Of a stretch of DNA of 64,000 nucleotides, positions 10,664 to 22,774 are shown piece by piece. The DNA is from Buddleja alternifolia (lineage: Eukaryota > Streptophyta > Magnoliopsida > Lamiales > Scrophulariaceae), in the NCBI GenBank assembly GCA_019426215.1, contig CM033406.1:4231001-4295000 (forward strand), read 5' to 3'. Both the position numbers and the translations under genes were made by a program. The notes under the pieces are model-generated. The model was not told the DNA's origin and made no database searches. It saw only the letters and a program-made list of their open reading frames with translations. Within the stretch, counting starts at the first letter, position 1. Each line of letters starts with the position of its first letter.

Positions 10664-12287
10664 GCCAACTTAGTAAAGTCAAGCTAATGACTATAAACAA
10701 GCACTTCTTGGGAGGCAACCCAAGTTTATAAGTTTTCTTTTCTTTTTGCTTTCGTTTTTGTCATGTTTAGTTTTGTTTCTTTATTTTTTGTTCAAGCATC
10801 CACTTTTGGCATGGTTCTCTTTGAGTCTTGATGGTTTTGTATTGTGAGTACTTGACATGTAGTAGCCGAGTTTTGCTTTGGAAAATCTTTCGTTGCTGAT
10901 TTGAGCTTGGAACGGATTTCATGTGAATAAGGTTTGCTTTTCAGCATCCTTGGTGTAAGTACTCTCGATTACCCTTTTTGAATGCTTATGGTTGAGCCAA
11001 CATTGAGGGCAATGTTGAGTTTAAGTGTGGCGGAGGGGGGGTATATGAGTAGTGCTTATCGGTTTTATGTGTCATGTGATCAGTTTTTTAGCTCAAGTTT
11101 GACGGAATCGTTGCTATTGCATGTGTTTTATACTAATTTTTGAGAAAAACCAAGCATAACAAAATTTTGTTCTAGGATATTAGCTTGTCAATTGGTGCAA
11201 TTAGACTTGAGAACTCGAGACAATGGCATGATATCTTGTATGTTTCTATTAATGGTCTAAAATGAAAAAAATTACACATCTTGATTATGCTCATTTCAAC
11301 CTTAGTTGAGAATTAATCTTCCTTAGATGATACATGTTGCACATAAGTCGAAGGTAGAGGGATTGAAAAAGGTACCCCATAACGAGATATGTGAGGAGCA
11401 CCCGCAGATATATTAACCTAAATTGTTCTTGTTGTTTTGAGATGATTAGTTGCTTAGGGGTTCATAATTGTGTTAGATGAATGAATGATTGAGATAAGAT
11501 TGGCATGACCTCGAAAATTTGGTCAGGCTAACGAGTATTGGAGGTCACCAAAGCACCATTGCCTATATACTATACTCGTTGAGCTAATTTGAGATTTGCT
11601 CAAGCCAATCGAGAATGAGTTGAATAAAAGACCTTGTTCTATTTCGTGGCCTTTGCCACTCGGGTGATTAAGTTCTTAGGAGTGTCTTAACACTTAGCAC
11701 CCTAAAACCCTCTGGTTTGGGAGTTGTTGACCCAAAGCTCGTTACATGGGTGGCAAAGAAGATTTAAAGGGGTAGAACATCACTCGAGGCCTTATGTTGA
11801 TTATAAGCTTAATTCGTTTCAAAGCTGAAATGTCAATGTAAAGTGAACGGAAGTGAGCACAATTTAACCTTAAAGTTGCCTATGATTTGATGAGCTTTAT
11901 GGTCTATAGAAAGTTGGTAGATATGGGGAATATTTCCAAGCATGGTAGGGATGCCTTTCGATCATAATGCCCAGATCTTATCCCACTACACCCTTTGGAA
12001 ATTGGTTCGATTCTAGGTGTTGACGAGCATTGTTTTCATTTGTGTACATATTACTGAGCTATTTTTGTCACTTGATTTGTGTCATTGCATCATAGTTCTT
12101 ATTTCAAGTTGTCTCGGTTGGTTTGAGCTTAACATCCTTCGATTTTGCGGGGATATCGCATGCAAACCCTCACGAGACTATAACTCGTCATTTAAGATAA
12201 CTCAAAGGTTTAAAGGCTTGTTGCACACGCTAAGTGCAATCGTTTACTACACAAAAGTGAGTTAGTTAGTAGTTTTGTTTTCGTTTC
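10664..12287 (+). other. Non-coding 3' region of the Athila-type element
   Basis: The segment holds the GGGAGGCAACCC block near 10707-10727, an ACATTGAGGGCAATGTTGAG block near 11000 and the purine tract GGCGGAGGGGGG near 11030-11041. About 11600-12260 is related to the minus-strand region 59400-60060, with blocks such as ACACCCTTTGGA and CATGCAAACCCTCACGAGAC. No convincing ORF. It ends abruptly at LTR E. Confidence 0.6.
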
Positions 12288-13118
12288 TGTTGGGTTGACT
12301 CATTCCCTCGGGTGGCTCGTGGCAGCGGAAATTAAAATTTTACAAAAATAAACGTATAACCACCAGAAAACAGGCATATGGAATTGGTTCGATCGAATTT
12401 GATAAGGAGGTAAACGATATTATACTTTTCGAAAATTTCGTTTCACCTGGTACTTTGGATCTCAGCAACCTTGTAGTGCAAATCCACACAATTTCCCTTG
12501 GGTGAGAAATTGCCCGTCGTCTTTTCGTATCTCCCGGTTTAGAGTGCTCCAAGCGTCAAATTAATTCTCAATTTAATTATAGGCACAACTCATTAATTAA
12601 ATACAAGTCAAATTAAATCCAACCAATTAATTCCAACATTTATTTATTTAACTTGGGCTCCACCCAATTAAATAAAATACTTGGACTCTACTAGGTCCAT
12701 TAATTTAATTAATTCTACAAGATTAATTAAAAGAGTAAAATTAATTGAATCCTTCAATTAATTTATATTCCATATTAGGAAAGTACTACACTTTCCTAAT
12801 TCCCTCAATTTCCTCAAAATTGATTAATCACATCTATTCAAGCAGTGACTCTCTCGAGTTAGTGTGTGATCCCTTAGGCTCGTTTCTATCTAGTAGTAAG
12901 TACACCTTCCCACAGTGCTAGTGTACCTTCCAAAAAGGGAAAGTACTAGATTAAATCAATCATTTGATTTAATCAAGCCTCGAATTAGTCACCAAGCTAA
13001 TTCTCGGCACTTACAAATCGCGGTTGCTCACCTAGCATAGGGTCCCGAAGACCTAGATATAACGAAAGTAAAGATACGCCTTTTGCGATCTTGATCCTCG
13101 CATAAGTAAGATCCCTCT
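12288..13118 (-). mobile_element. LTR 'E' copy 1, truncated and internally deleted
   Basis: On the plus strand it starts TGTTGGGTTGACTCATTC and follows solo LTR E copy 2 (30282 onward) closely. It lacks about 460 bases after the CTCCAAGCGTC block near 12548, and similarity stops near 13118 at CATAAGTAAGATC. The missing right end means the original LTR start is lost. GTTTC (12283-12287) would be the left target duplication. The next 80 bases (13119-13198) match nothing else I recognise. Confidence 0.75.
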
Positions 13119-13198
13119 ATCAGCCTTTTCGCTCAACTGCCCATCTGATGCAATGTGATTCTTTAGTGATGGCTTTACATTTTCTATATATATCTAAC

Positions 13199-14150
13199 CG
13201 TTAGAGTATATGCCCTCGAATGCCATAAAGAGGATAGATTTATAGGGCATAAACATTGTAACTAAACTATGGTTTTTCTATTAATATAAGGTAGTTGATT
13301 GTTGTTTTCTTATAGGCATTTATAAGGTGTGAATAAACAACGTAAAGTCCTTGATGACAAGGCAAACCTTCTACCTCCTATGGGATAGGAGGAAAGGCAC
13401 TAGAATGGTTTGACGCTTGACATCTAAAAGGGTTCGCAAGTTTAAGAAATATTGATTGGGCATCAATAGTGAATAAAGAGTTGTATGATGTAAGTTTCGA
13501 CAGAGAAAGTGCCAGTCGTACACTATGGAAATGGTAGTGGGAACTTATATCATAGACGTGTTAGTTGGATTGATATGTTCGAACACAGCTCGCATCAGTT
13601 CATCACATGGACATGCACTCATTGACAGTCAATGATGAAACTGATAAGTAGTGATAGGTACGTGCGAACCTCTGACCTGAGAAATCGAGTTGAAGATGTA
13701 CTTGTGACATCAAGTTTGTCATTAGAGTAGTTAGATTCAAATCACCTGTTGGTGGAATCGACCTCGAAGTGCGACTTGATGGGCAAGTAGCATTGTTAAC
13801 TAATTTGCAATATGGAATTTATTCTCTCATAAGTGAATGAGTAAAATATCCTATGCGATCGTGAATAAGTGAGGATGAAAGTGTTTGGCCAAAGCATTTA
13901 AATACCTCGACTTATTATAAGCATAGGCATATGGTCAAGTTATATGAGTTTGATTTTAAACCATGACTCTTACTTGATTAGGATATAAGAATAAAAGGTT
14001 TATACACGCACGGTATTCACGGCGTAAAGGTTTGGAGTGATCCTATTCATTCGTTCTCAATTGGGTTACGGTGTGAGCCACGAGACTGGCTAGGTGTCAC
14101 TCACACCCCTTTGAATTTCTCCCAATTGCCTTTTGAGACAGCGCTTAAAA
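13199..14150 (+). repeat. Truncated B-type LTR at the left of element A
   Basis: It starts (C/T)GTTAGAGTATATGCCCTCG, where TG has become CG. It parallels the LTRs of element B through GAATAAACAACGTAAAGTCC, the tract around 13600-13700 and CTCCCAATTGCCTTTTGAGAC near 14120-14145. It then passes directly into leader-like sequence, so about 600 bases of LTR and the primer site are missing. Confidence 0.75.
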
Positions 14151-15666
14151 AAAGGTAAAATAGGGGGTGGAGGCGCCCAGCATCGGCGATCGGGTTGGCG
14201 TACGCTAGGAAAGGCCCAGCGCACAGCGCTGAGCTTTGCCAAGCCAGTGGGTTCAGGTGCTAGGCCGGGCCTAGCTGTCTGACTCGGCCCGATGATTAAT
14301 AAATTATATATATGTATAATTATTAATAATTATTGGGTTTGACCATATAGACAAATTTGACCCGAAATTTGTCAAACTCCCATTTTCCTAATAAAATGAT
14401 TTTGTTTTTCTGAAAATTAAATTGGATTTAATTATGTCATAAATAAAAAATTTGGAACTTTGTTTATGATAAATGATGATTAAATAAATAAGATTTATTT
14501 TGGGCTAGATTTAATTTTTCAAAACAATTAAGAATAAGTTAGAATTATTTCTTAAATAATAATTTGGATTTATTCTTTTAAATTGAAATTAAGTTCTCTT
14601 TTTCATAATTAAATTAGATTTAATCAAGCATGAATTTCTTTTTGATTTTAAAAGTAAAAGCCAACGTGATCTTGAACAGTTTATTTACATGCTTTGATGT
14701 ATGTTGTGGTGGATGCATCCATAGACTTAGGGTTTTACCGTTTGTATTATCTGAGTTGTATTAGGCCGAATAATGCCCTCCAGTTTGTACTTTTAGTTAC
14801 CGTAGTATAATGTATAGGGCGCTTCAATGTTATGTAACAAGTAAAGGTAGGGCCTTCTTGAAGCTTGGAGCCCGGGGTATATCAATATTAGATTTGATAT
14901 AGGTCCCTATCCCCCTGATTGACCTATTGGCTTAGATCAATCTAGAAAGTCCATGGAAAGCATGTTGATAGAAGAACTAGGTTTTCTATTAGTGCATGGC
15001 TTAATATAATACCACATATGCGCGAATTGGATTAATGTGCAAAGTGAGGCCTTAATTAATTAACAAATTCTCCCAACGCAATCATACTAAGTAAGTAAGG
15101 GGCATTCGATATCCTGGCTCTCCATCAAAGTTAGAGAGATAGAGTAATAAATTCTGCATGGCATCGTCCTGACTAATGGGGGTTATGAATAAACTCATAA
15201 TTCGAAGATCTCTAAGTGCATTTGATGCCATCAGTCGAAGCAAATCTTACCCCATACGCCGTTACAGGTTTCAAGATAAGATTTAACTGTTAGATCGATA
15301 GGAGTTGATGGGAAAGTACTTAGACAGATTACCACCAATATTTCGTTACAGGCTGAGATTAAGTGATCCATGAGCGAAAAAGGAATTGAACCATCAGTTG
15401 GACTGATTGGCGTGGCACGCCACTTTGAAATTTTTAATGAGCCATACATCGTTACAGATTGCAACTCATTGAAATTTTTTGAAGAACTCAATCACTCACT
15501 TCGAAATCTTTCCAACAAGATTTTCATTCATTGTAGTGGGAGTGCAATGGTTCGAAAAATGTAGTGGGATCCAAGTTCAAATTAAAGTCCTGATTTTACT
15601 TGGGTACAACATAATTATCAAATGAAATCTTGGTTTATTTTCTACAGTCAATATATCTCCCTCAAA
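14151..15666 (+). other. Leader region of element A
   Basis: Non-coding. It opens with a GC-rich island (about 14160-14290) in AT-rich surroundings, including a perfect 17-nt palindrome at 14259-14275 (arms GCTAGGCC and GGCCTAGC around one G). The last 430 bases align with the leader of element B and hold the three-motif stem-loop array. A pyrimidine-rich stretch ending in CAG at 15645-15647 lies 20 nt before the gag ATG and resembles a 3' splice site. Confidence 0.6.
15242..15474 (+). ncRNA. Leader stem-loop array of element A (structured RNA candidate)
   Basis: Three copies of a motif like CGTTACAG start at 15260, 15344 and 15450. Copy 1 lies in a loop closed by AAATCTTA (15242-15249) and TAAGATTT (15277-15284). 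Copy 3 is closed by TTTAATGAG (15433-15441) and CTCATT-G-AAA (15465-15474) with a bulged G. Two small hairpins lie between copies 2 and 3: ATCAGT-TGG-ACTGAT (15393-15407) and GGCGT-GGC-ACGCC (15409-15421). The stem around copy 2 is poor here. Elements B and C have the same layout with different but still pairing arms. Confidence 0.6.
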
Positions 15667-18600
15667 ATGGTTAACCCACTACAAGTTTTGCTTGAAAAGA
15701 ATGTTTTGAACAACCAGAACTTCTCTGATTGGAACAGAGCTTTGAGGACGGTCCTCAATGATGAAAAACTAGAGTATATGCCAAAATTGGATAGACCACT
15801 CAGGCCTGGGGTTGAAGAGGATGATTTAATTCACATAGAGTATTCGAATTGGGTATCCAAAGCTGGTTAAGTAAGGGATTACATGTTGAACCCCATGTGC
15901 AGCGAATTGAGACGCACTCATGAAGACATGGATAGTCCCAAGTCAATCATGAAGCACTTGGAGGATATGCTCGAGGAAAACGAAAAATCTATTAGATATT
16001 TCGTTTCTAAGGAACTGTTCAACACAAAGATGATGGAGCATGAGGATGTTGAGGATCGTGTTTTGAAGATGATCTCCATGTTAGAAAGACTTCGGTCCCT
16101 GGATTTCTACATGAATTTCCACCTCTAGGTGAACCTCATTCTTCAATCACTCCCAGGGTCTTTCTTAGATTTCGTCATCAATTTTGACATTGATGACATT
16201 GAAGGGTCACTCTCAGTACTTATGAGTCAACTGATAAATGCACAACAACGTAATAGGATGAAGTGGGGTGCATTCCAAATTTCGATTATTTCGAATAATT
16301 CTGAATTGGCTGGGAATATCAGGGAACCCAAATCGACAAAAACTCACAAGAAGGCCAATGGTCCAAAGAAGACAGATGTATGTCTTCACTACCGTGAGAT
16401 GGGACATTCGAAACCCGATTGTCCCAAGCTGAATGTGAAAATTGCTTTAGGTATAGAACTTAATGTTTTGGCAACAAATTGTTCTGTTACTGTATTTACT
16501 TCTACCTGGATTCTAGACTTTGGGGCTAGTGCTCATGTGTCTGTTTAGAATCAGGAGCTGGAAAGAAGTAAGATGGTGGAGCATGGAGAAGTGATGATCA
16601 ATGTTGGCAGCAGACATAGTGTAGCAGCCACACACATTGGCACCACTTCCATTAGATTATTTATTGGGCATTTATTATTGTTAGACAATTGCCTTGTTTT
16701 GCCCAATGGACTAAAGAATATTGTTTCTATTCCTATTTTGGTCAGGAAAGGATATTTATTTTCCTTTGTAAACAATTCTTGCAACATTTATTTCGGAAAT
16801 CAATGTGTTAACAATGCGCCTTTAATAAATGGTTTATATTATATTAATGTCCAAAATAATTGTAATGTCAATGCTATAACAAGAAAATGCGGTTTGTATG
16901 ACACGAACCTAAGATAACTCTGGCACTTAAGACTGGGTCATGTCGGGGATCATAGACTACATGAGTTAGAAAATGATGGAGTCATAGACTCGTTGGGATC
17001 GAATCCCTATCCCACTTGTGAGTCTTGTATCCAAGGAAAGATGACCAAGTCCCCCTTCACAGGGAAATTTGAAAGGGCCTCTGAAGTCTTAGAGTTGGTT
17101 CATACAGATGTGTGTGGTCCTTGTGGAAATTGGCCCGCGGTGGTTTTCTAGACTTCATTACATTTACCGATGACCATTATAGGTATGACTACGTTTATTT
17201 GATGAAATACAAGTTTGAATCATTAGAAAGGTTCATTGAATCTAAGACTTTGGTCGAAAACCATACTGGGCATCATATTAAGGTGCTTCGGTCTGACCGA
17301 GGTGGCGAGTATATAAGTGCCGAATTTGACCAGTTCTTAAGAGAACATGGCATACTGTTACAGCTAACTCCTCTAGCTACTCCATAATTAAATGGCATAG
17401 CAGAGCGAAGGAATCGAACTTTGTTGGACATGGTACGATCTATGCTCAGCTACACGGATTTGCCCATTTCATTGCGGGGGCATGCATTACTTACAGCTTC
17501 TCACATTTTGAACAAGTGTCCCTCCAAGTCTGTTCCTAACACACCGCATCAGATATGGCGTGGAAAGAAGCCTATTCTGAAGCACATTAGGATATGGGGC
17601 CGTCCTGCCCATGTGAAAAAGACCAAGGCCGAGAAGTTGGAGGTTAGGTCCTTGAAAGGACGATTCGTTGGATATCCCGATGATTCCATGGGATACTTTT
17701 TCTACCTGCATGATGATCAAAGAATCATCATTGCCTTACAGGTAGTCTTTCTCGAGGAAGAGTTCATTCGAGAAGGAGGAGCTGGTAGAAGTATTGTTCT
17801 AGAATAACAAAATGAATCTCCTTTGGAAGACACTGTTGAAGAGACCCAATCCGAATTGGGAACGACGCAACCATCAATGAACAGGCCATCTAGAGTATCT
17901 CAACTGCCTGAAAGATATGGTTATCTGCTACAGGGAGAGCATAACATGTATGTAGTAGCAGAAGGGTACCATGGAGACGATCGCTCTAGCTATGACCAGG
18001 CAATGATGGATATGGATTCTGCAAAATGACATGAAGCTATGAAAGTGGAAATGGATTCTATATTCAAACCAAGTCTGAACTCTGACCGATCCACCCAAGA
18101 GTATTGTACCCATTGGATGTAAATGGATTTACAAGAGAAAGATTGGTCTGGATGGCAAGGTGAATACCTATAAGGCCAGGCCAGTGGTGAAAGGGTATAG
18201 TAAAAAGGAGGGCATTGACTATGAGGAAACCTTTTCACCAGTAGATGTGATCAAATCCATTAGAATTCTAATTTAGATAGCTGCATACCTGGATTATGAA
18301 ATCTGGCAAATGGATGTGAAGACCGTGTTCTTGAATGGATTCCTCGAGGAGGAGATCTACATGGAATAGCCCATAGGTTTCATATCTAGTGTAGATTCTC
18401 ATAAGTTCTGCGAATTGAATAGGTCTATTTATGGACTCAAGCAGGCCTCTCGCAGTTGGAACCTTTGTTTTGATGAAGAAGTGCGGGGCTACGACTTCAT
18501 CAAGAATGAGGATGAACCATATGTCTATGAAAAGGTCTGTGGGAGTAAGATCATATTCCTGGTGCTATATGTAGATGACATTCTACTTATAGGGAATGAT

Positions 18601-19559
18601 GAAGGATTGCTCACTTCTGTTAAGACATGGCTTTCAAGTAAATTCTCCATGAAAGACTTGGGAGAAGCTACCTACATCCTGGGAATTCGAATCGATAGGG
18701 ATAGATCAAATAAGATGATATGACTCTCTCAAGCCCTCTACTTAGAGAAGGTCCTCAAACAGTTTGGGATGAAAAACTTTAAGAAAGGTCTTTTGCTTAT
18801 GAGACACGCAATCCATCTCTCCAAAAAGATGAGTCCTCAAAGTGAGGAAGATCGAAAGGAGATAAGCACCACACCATTCCCTATACATCGGCGGTAGGAA
18901 GTCTCATGTACGCGATGTTATGCACGAGACCAGATTTTGCCTACGTTGTGAGCGTGGTGAGTAGGTTTCAAGCTAACCCGGACAAAGAACATTAAATCGC
19001 CATAAAATCTATCTTGAAGTAGTTGAGAAGAACTAAAGATATGATTCTAGTGTATGAAAATGGAGAATTGAAAGTGGACGGTTACACAGATTTTGATTTC
19101 AAGTCAGATATCGATGACCGAAAATCCACTTCTGGGTTCATATTCACTCTGAATGGTGGAGCAGTGTCTTGAAAAAATTCCAAGCAAAGCACAACTACTG
19201 ATTCCATGACTGAAGCTGAATATGTGGCAGCCTCGGAGGCAGCCAAGGAAGCTGTTTGGATTTAGAAGTTCATGGATGAACTTTAAGTTGTTCCTAGTGT
19301 GGAGCTTCTGTTGCCACTATGGTGTGACAACAATGGAGCCATTGCGTAAGCTAGGGAACCAAGGTCTCACAACAAATCTAAACACATAGAGAGGAGATAT
19401 CATATAATTCGAGAAATCATTGGAAGAGGCGACATCGCCGTGCAGAAAATAACCTCAGCGGAAAACGTGGCTGACCCACTCACTAAACCATTGGCGCAGG
19501 CAGTGCCAGAGAAACATCTTGAGAAGATGAGTATTAGATACCATAGCGATTGGCATTGA
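15667..19559 (+). pseudogene. Gag-pol of copia element A, heavily decayed
   Basis: Domains appear in copia order through many stops and frame changes. Gag starts at 15667 (MVNPLQVLLEKN) and is cut by stops at 15868 and 16126. A zinc knuckle near 16380 (CLHYREMGHSKPDC) has Tyr for the second Cys. The protease active site near 16510 reads WILDFGASAHV instead of a DSGA-type triad. The integrase zinc region follows near 16920-17040 (HLRLGHVGDH, CESC), then the integrase core (RSDRGGEY near 17292) and a C-terminal part at 17421-17807. RT includes SIYGLKQASRSWN and YVDDILLIGND (18415-18723). RNase H runs to the stop at 19557-19559. It cannot make functional protein. Confidence 0.88.
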
Positions 19560-19562
19560 GTA

Positions 19563-19574
19563 CAAGTGGGAGAT
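19563..19574 (+). other. Polypurine tract of element A
   Basis: CAAGTGGGAGAT lies immediately before the 3' LTR. The same 12 bases precede the 3' LTRs of B and, on the minus strand, C. Confidence 0.85.
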
Positions 19575-20592
19575 TGTTAGGTATATGCCCTAGATGCCAA
19601 TGAGGACAAATAGATTGTATAGGGTATTCAATTATGTTGTACAAATTAATAATTAATAAAGGCAATTATTATTCTGTTCATGTAAAACTTTGTGGCATCA
19701 ATAAGTATTGAACAAACAGTCCTTGTGTATCGAGGTTGACTCTTCACCCTTTATGAAATAAAGATGTGGCACGGGGAGTCTTATTCCTGATCACTCAAAC
19801 GCAAGTCAAGGAATCTTAATTGGGCATTAAGATTCGACTTGTATGTCACATGCTCTGACAAGGAGTGTCAGTCGAACACTATGGGATAGTGAGGCACATG
19901 TCATAGATATATCAATGGAATTGATATATTCGGACTCGGCTTGCTGTAATCCGATCACATGGGTATTTACTCGGTGTCTGTCAATGATTGTATTACTGAC
20001 CATAATAGTATGTGTGGGCCTTAGACCTAAGGGTTCATGATCAATGTGCTTGTGTTATTGAATCTGTTACTAGAGCAGTTAGACCCAACTCACCCTTTGG
20101 TGGGGCCAACCTCGAAGTGCGATCTCAATGAGTCAAGTAGCAGTTGTTCAGTGATCGCCGACATGGGATTCACTGTCTCGATAGTAAATGAGAAAGTATC
20201 CTGTGCAATCATATGCATATGAAATTATAAGTCTTTGGCCAAAGCAATAAAACTAACTCATGTGGGACATGGAGGGTAGTTTGGTAATTTCATCTTTATA
20301 TGATTACAAGCACAGTATCAAGTTTAGTGAGTTTGACATAAACCATGACTCTCACTTGATCGGGATACGTCAGTGATGGGCTTATACTCATATGGAATTT
20401 ATGGTCCAGAGGTACGTAAATGATTCGTTCATTTTGTACTTAATTAAGTTACGATGTGAGTCCACGGGACTGACTTGGTGACACTCACATCCTTTGGTTA
20501 AGAGTCGCGCTATAAGAACCCACGGGATGTCTTTTTGTGTTAAACTTTTAGAAAGTTGTAATTAAATGGACGCATTGATTAATTGGTTAAAT

Positions 20593-20808
20593 CAATGAAT
20601 TAAGTATTTAATTTAATAAGATTAAATTAATTTATTTAATTGGAGAATTAGTTAATTGGAATTAATTAATTATTTAATATGTATTGGAATTTAAATAGAT
20701 CAATGAATTAAGTATTTAATTTAATAAGATTAAATTAATTTATTTAATTGGAGAATTAGTTAATTGGAATTAATTAATTATTTAATATGTATTGGAATTT
20801 AAATAGGA
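20593..20808. repeat. Two-copy tandem repeat, 108-bp unit
   Basis: The AT-rich unit at 20593-20700 is repeated at 20701-20808. By eye the copies differ only in the last two bases, so the duplication is recent compared with the surrounding LTR. Confidence 0.92.
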
Positions 20809-21113
20809 TTTAAATTTAATACATGTTAAATGATGGGATAAGTTGAATGGCCAACTTAAAGCCCACCCACGTCCACTTGGAGCCCTAAGGGGAGGACATA
20901 TTGAGAGTCCTAGAGGACTCCGACTTGTCTGTTAACTCAAGGAGTTATAAGATAACTCCAACACTTACAACTCATAACAACTTTAACCTAGTTGCATAAC
21001 ACAAAAAGGAAAAAGAATCCTCTCTCCTCCAAAACTTGCCCTAGCCGTCCACCACCACAAACGAGGAAGTTTTGAAGATCTTTTGAAGGTTCATTTCGCG
21101 TGCATCTTTAGAG

Positions 21114-21118
21114 ACAGG
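21114..21118. repeat. Target site duplication of element B (left)
   Basis: ACAGG here matches ACAGG at 29945-29949 exactly and defines B as one intact insertion. Confidence 0.92.
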
Positions 21119-22760
21119 TGTTAGAGTATATGCCCTCAAATGCATAAAGAGGAAAGATTTATAGGGCATTGACTTGTAACTAAACAATATCTTTAGTAAT
21201 ATACGGTATTATTTTGTTGTTTTCTTATAGGCATTTGTAAGGTTTTAATAAACAACGTAAAGTCCTTAATAATAAGGCAAACCTTCTACTTCCTATGGGT
21301 TAGGAAGAATGACACTAGAAAAGTCTGATCCTTATTATCTAAAACTTGTTCGCAAGTCAAAGAGAGTATTGACTGGACATCAATACTGGATAAAGACTTG
21401 TATGATGTAAGTTTTGACAAAGAAAGTGCCCGTCAATCACTATGGGACTGGTAGTGGAAACTTATGTCATAAACATCTCAGTTGGACTGATATGTTCGAA
21501 CACGACTCGCATTGGTTTCATCACATGGGTTTTCACTCACTGACAGTCAATGATGAAACTAATAAGTTGTGATAGGTACGCGTGAACCTTAGACCTCAGG
21601 AATCAAGTTGAAGATGTACTTGTGACATCAAGTCCGTCATTAAAGTAGTTAGATCCAATTCACCCTTTGGTGGGATCGACCTCGATGTGTGACTTGATGG
21701 GCAAGTTGCAGTCTTAACTGATTAGCAAAATGGGATTTATTCTCTCATAAGTGGATGAGCTAAGTATCCTATGCAGTCATGAATGAGTGAGGTTAAAAGA
21801 CTTTGGTCAAAGCATAAAGAGATACGCATGTTATGCACGAAGGTATACTCATAGACCTTGATTCATTATGAGCTAAGCATATGGTTAAGTCCTGTGAGTT
21901 TGACTAAACCATGACTCTCACTTGACTGGGATGAATGAATAAAAGGTTTATACTCGCATGGTATTCACTGCATAAAAGGTTTGGAATGATCCTAATCATT
22001 CGTTCTCAATTGGGGTACGATGTGAGGCACAGGTCTGGCTAGGTGTTACTCACGTCCTCTTGGTTTTCTCCCAATTGCCTTTTGAGACGAACCTAAAGAG
22101 TCGTATTTAAAGGAATGGAAAAAGGAAAAATCATGGAATAGACTTGAGAGAATTTTTCGGTATTGCATATCGAAATTAATTAATTAATTAATCATCACAT
22201 AATTTTATTAATTAATTAAGTTAATGAATTAATTAATTTCTGAGAGAAAATTAATTATAGAATTAACATAGATTTAATTAGTTATTTAATTAATTAATTT
22301 ATTGGATAAATAATATTAATTATTTAATTAATTAAACAAACCAACATGGACTAATGCCCGAAGGCTTTCTAAAGCCTAAAGTGGGCATCCATATTTAAAG
22401 AAGCCTAGGGTTATTATTTCCTAGTGTAGTATAAATATACTACTTAGTGGAAATAATAACAAGTCTCCGACATTAACTTTCTCTCCCAGTCAAGAAGTCT
22501 TCCAATTCTCTCTCTCCCTCCTAGCCGATTTCAAGGAAAGAAAAGAAGAGGATTTTTTGCTTTGATTTCCTGTGTGGCAATTTAGAGACAGTGATGATTT
22601 TAGTGTTCAAGAAAGGATCAAGAAAGCTGGTTCAGAATTCAACATATGCGAAGAAAGGTACAAGAATTCGAAACACAATTTCAATATGTGAAATCGAGAT
22701 GAACCACTTGGGCTTTTCAATTTTATCTTCCGCTGCATTTTTATGCATTAAAACCCAACA
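21119..22760 (+). repeat. 5' LTR of element B
   Basis: Starts TGTTAGAGTATATGCCC and ends TTAAAACCCAACA. It matches 28529-29944 apart from the deletions in that copy. Confidence 0.92.
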
Positions 22761-22761
22761 G

Positions 22762-22774
22762 TGGTATCAGAGCC
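22762..22774 (+). other. Primer binding site of element B, tRNA-Met
   Basis: TGGTATCAGAGCC one base after the LTR end. Confidence 0.93.

Larger units (their letters stand above)
8528..12287 (+). mobile_element. Non-autonomous Ty3/gypsy Athila-type element, 3' LTR missing
   Basis: Order seen: LTR (8528-9934), tRNA-Asp primer site (9941-9958), a 210-codon ORF (10031-10663), then about 1.6 kb of non-coding 3' region with a G-rich polypurine tract. No protease, reverse transcriptase or integrase is present. The LTR and 3' region both match the minus-strand copy at 57796-60105, which confirms the family boundaries. The expected 3' LTR is absent: the sequence runs into LTR E at 12288. Confidence 0.78.
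19575..21118 (+). repeat. 3' LTR of element A, left part
   Basis: It starts TGTTAGGTATATGCCC. It is interrupted at 21118 by element B and resumes at 29950. It is distantly related to LTR G at 60106, sharing the opening and blocks such as AAGTCTTTGGCCAAA. It contains a 108-bp tandem duplication. Confidence 0.85.

Noticed and set aside
12017..12265. 82-codon ORF
   Set aside because: Lies in non-coding Athila 3' sequence that is not conserved as protein in the copy near 59400-60060.
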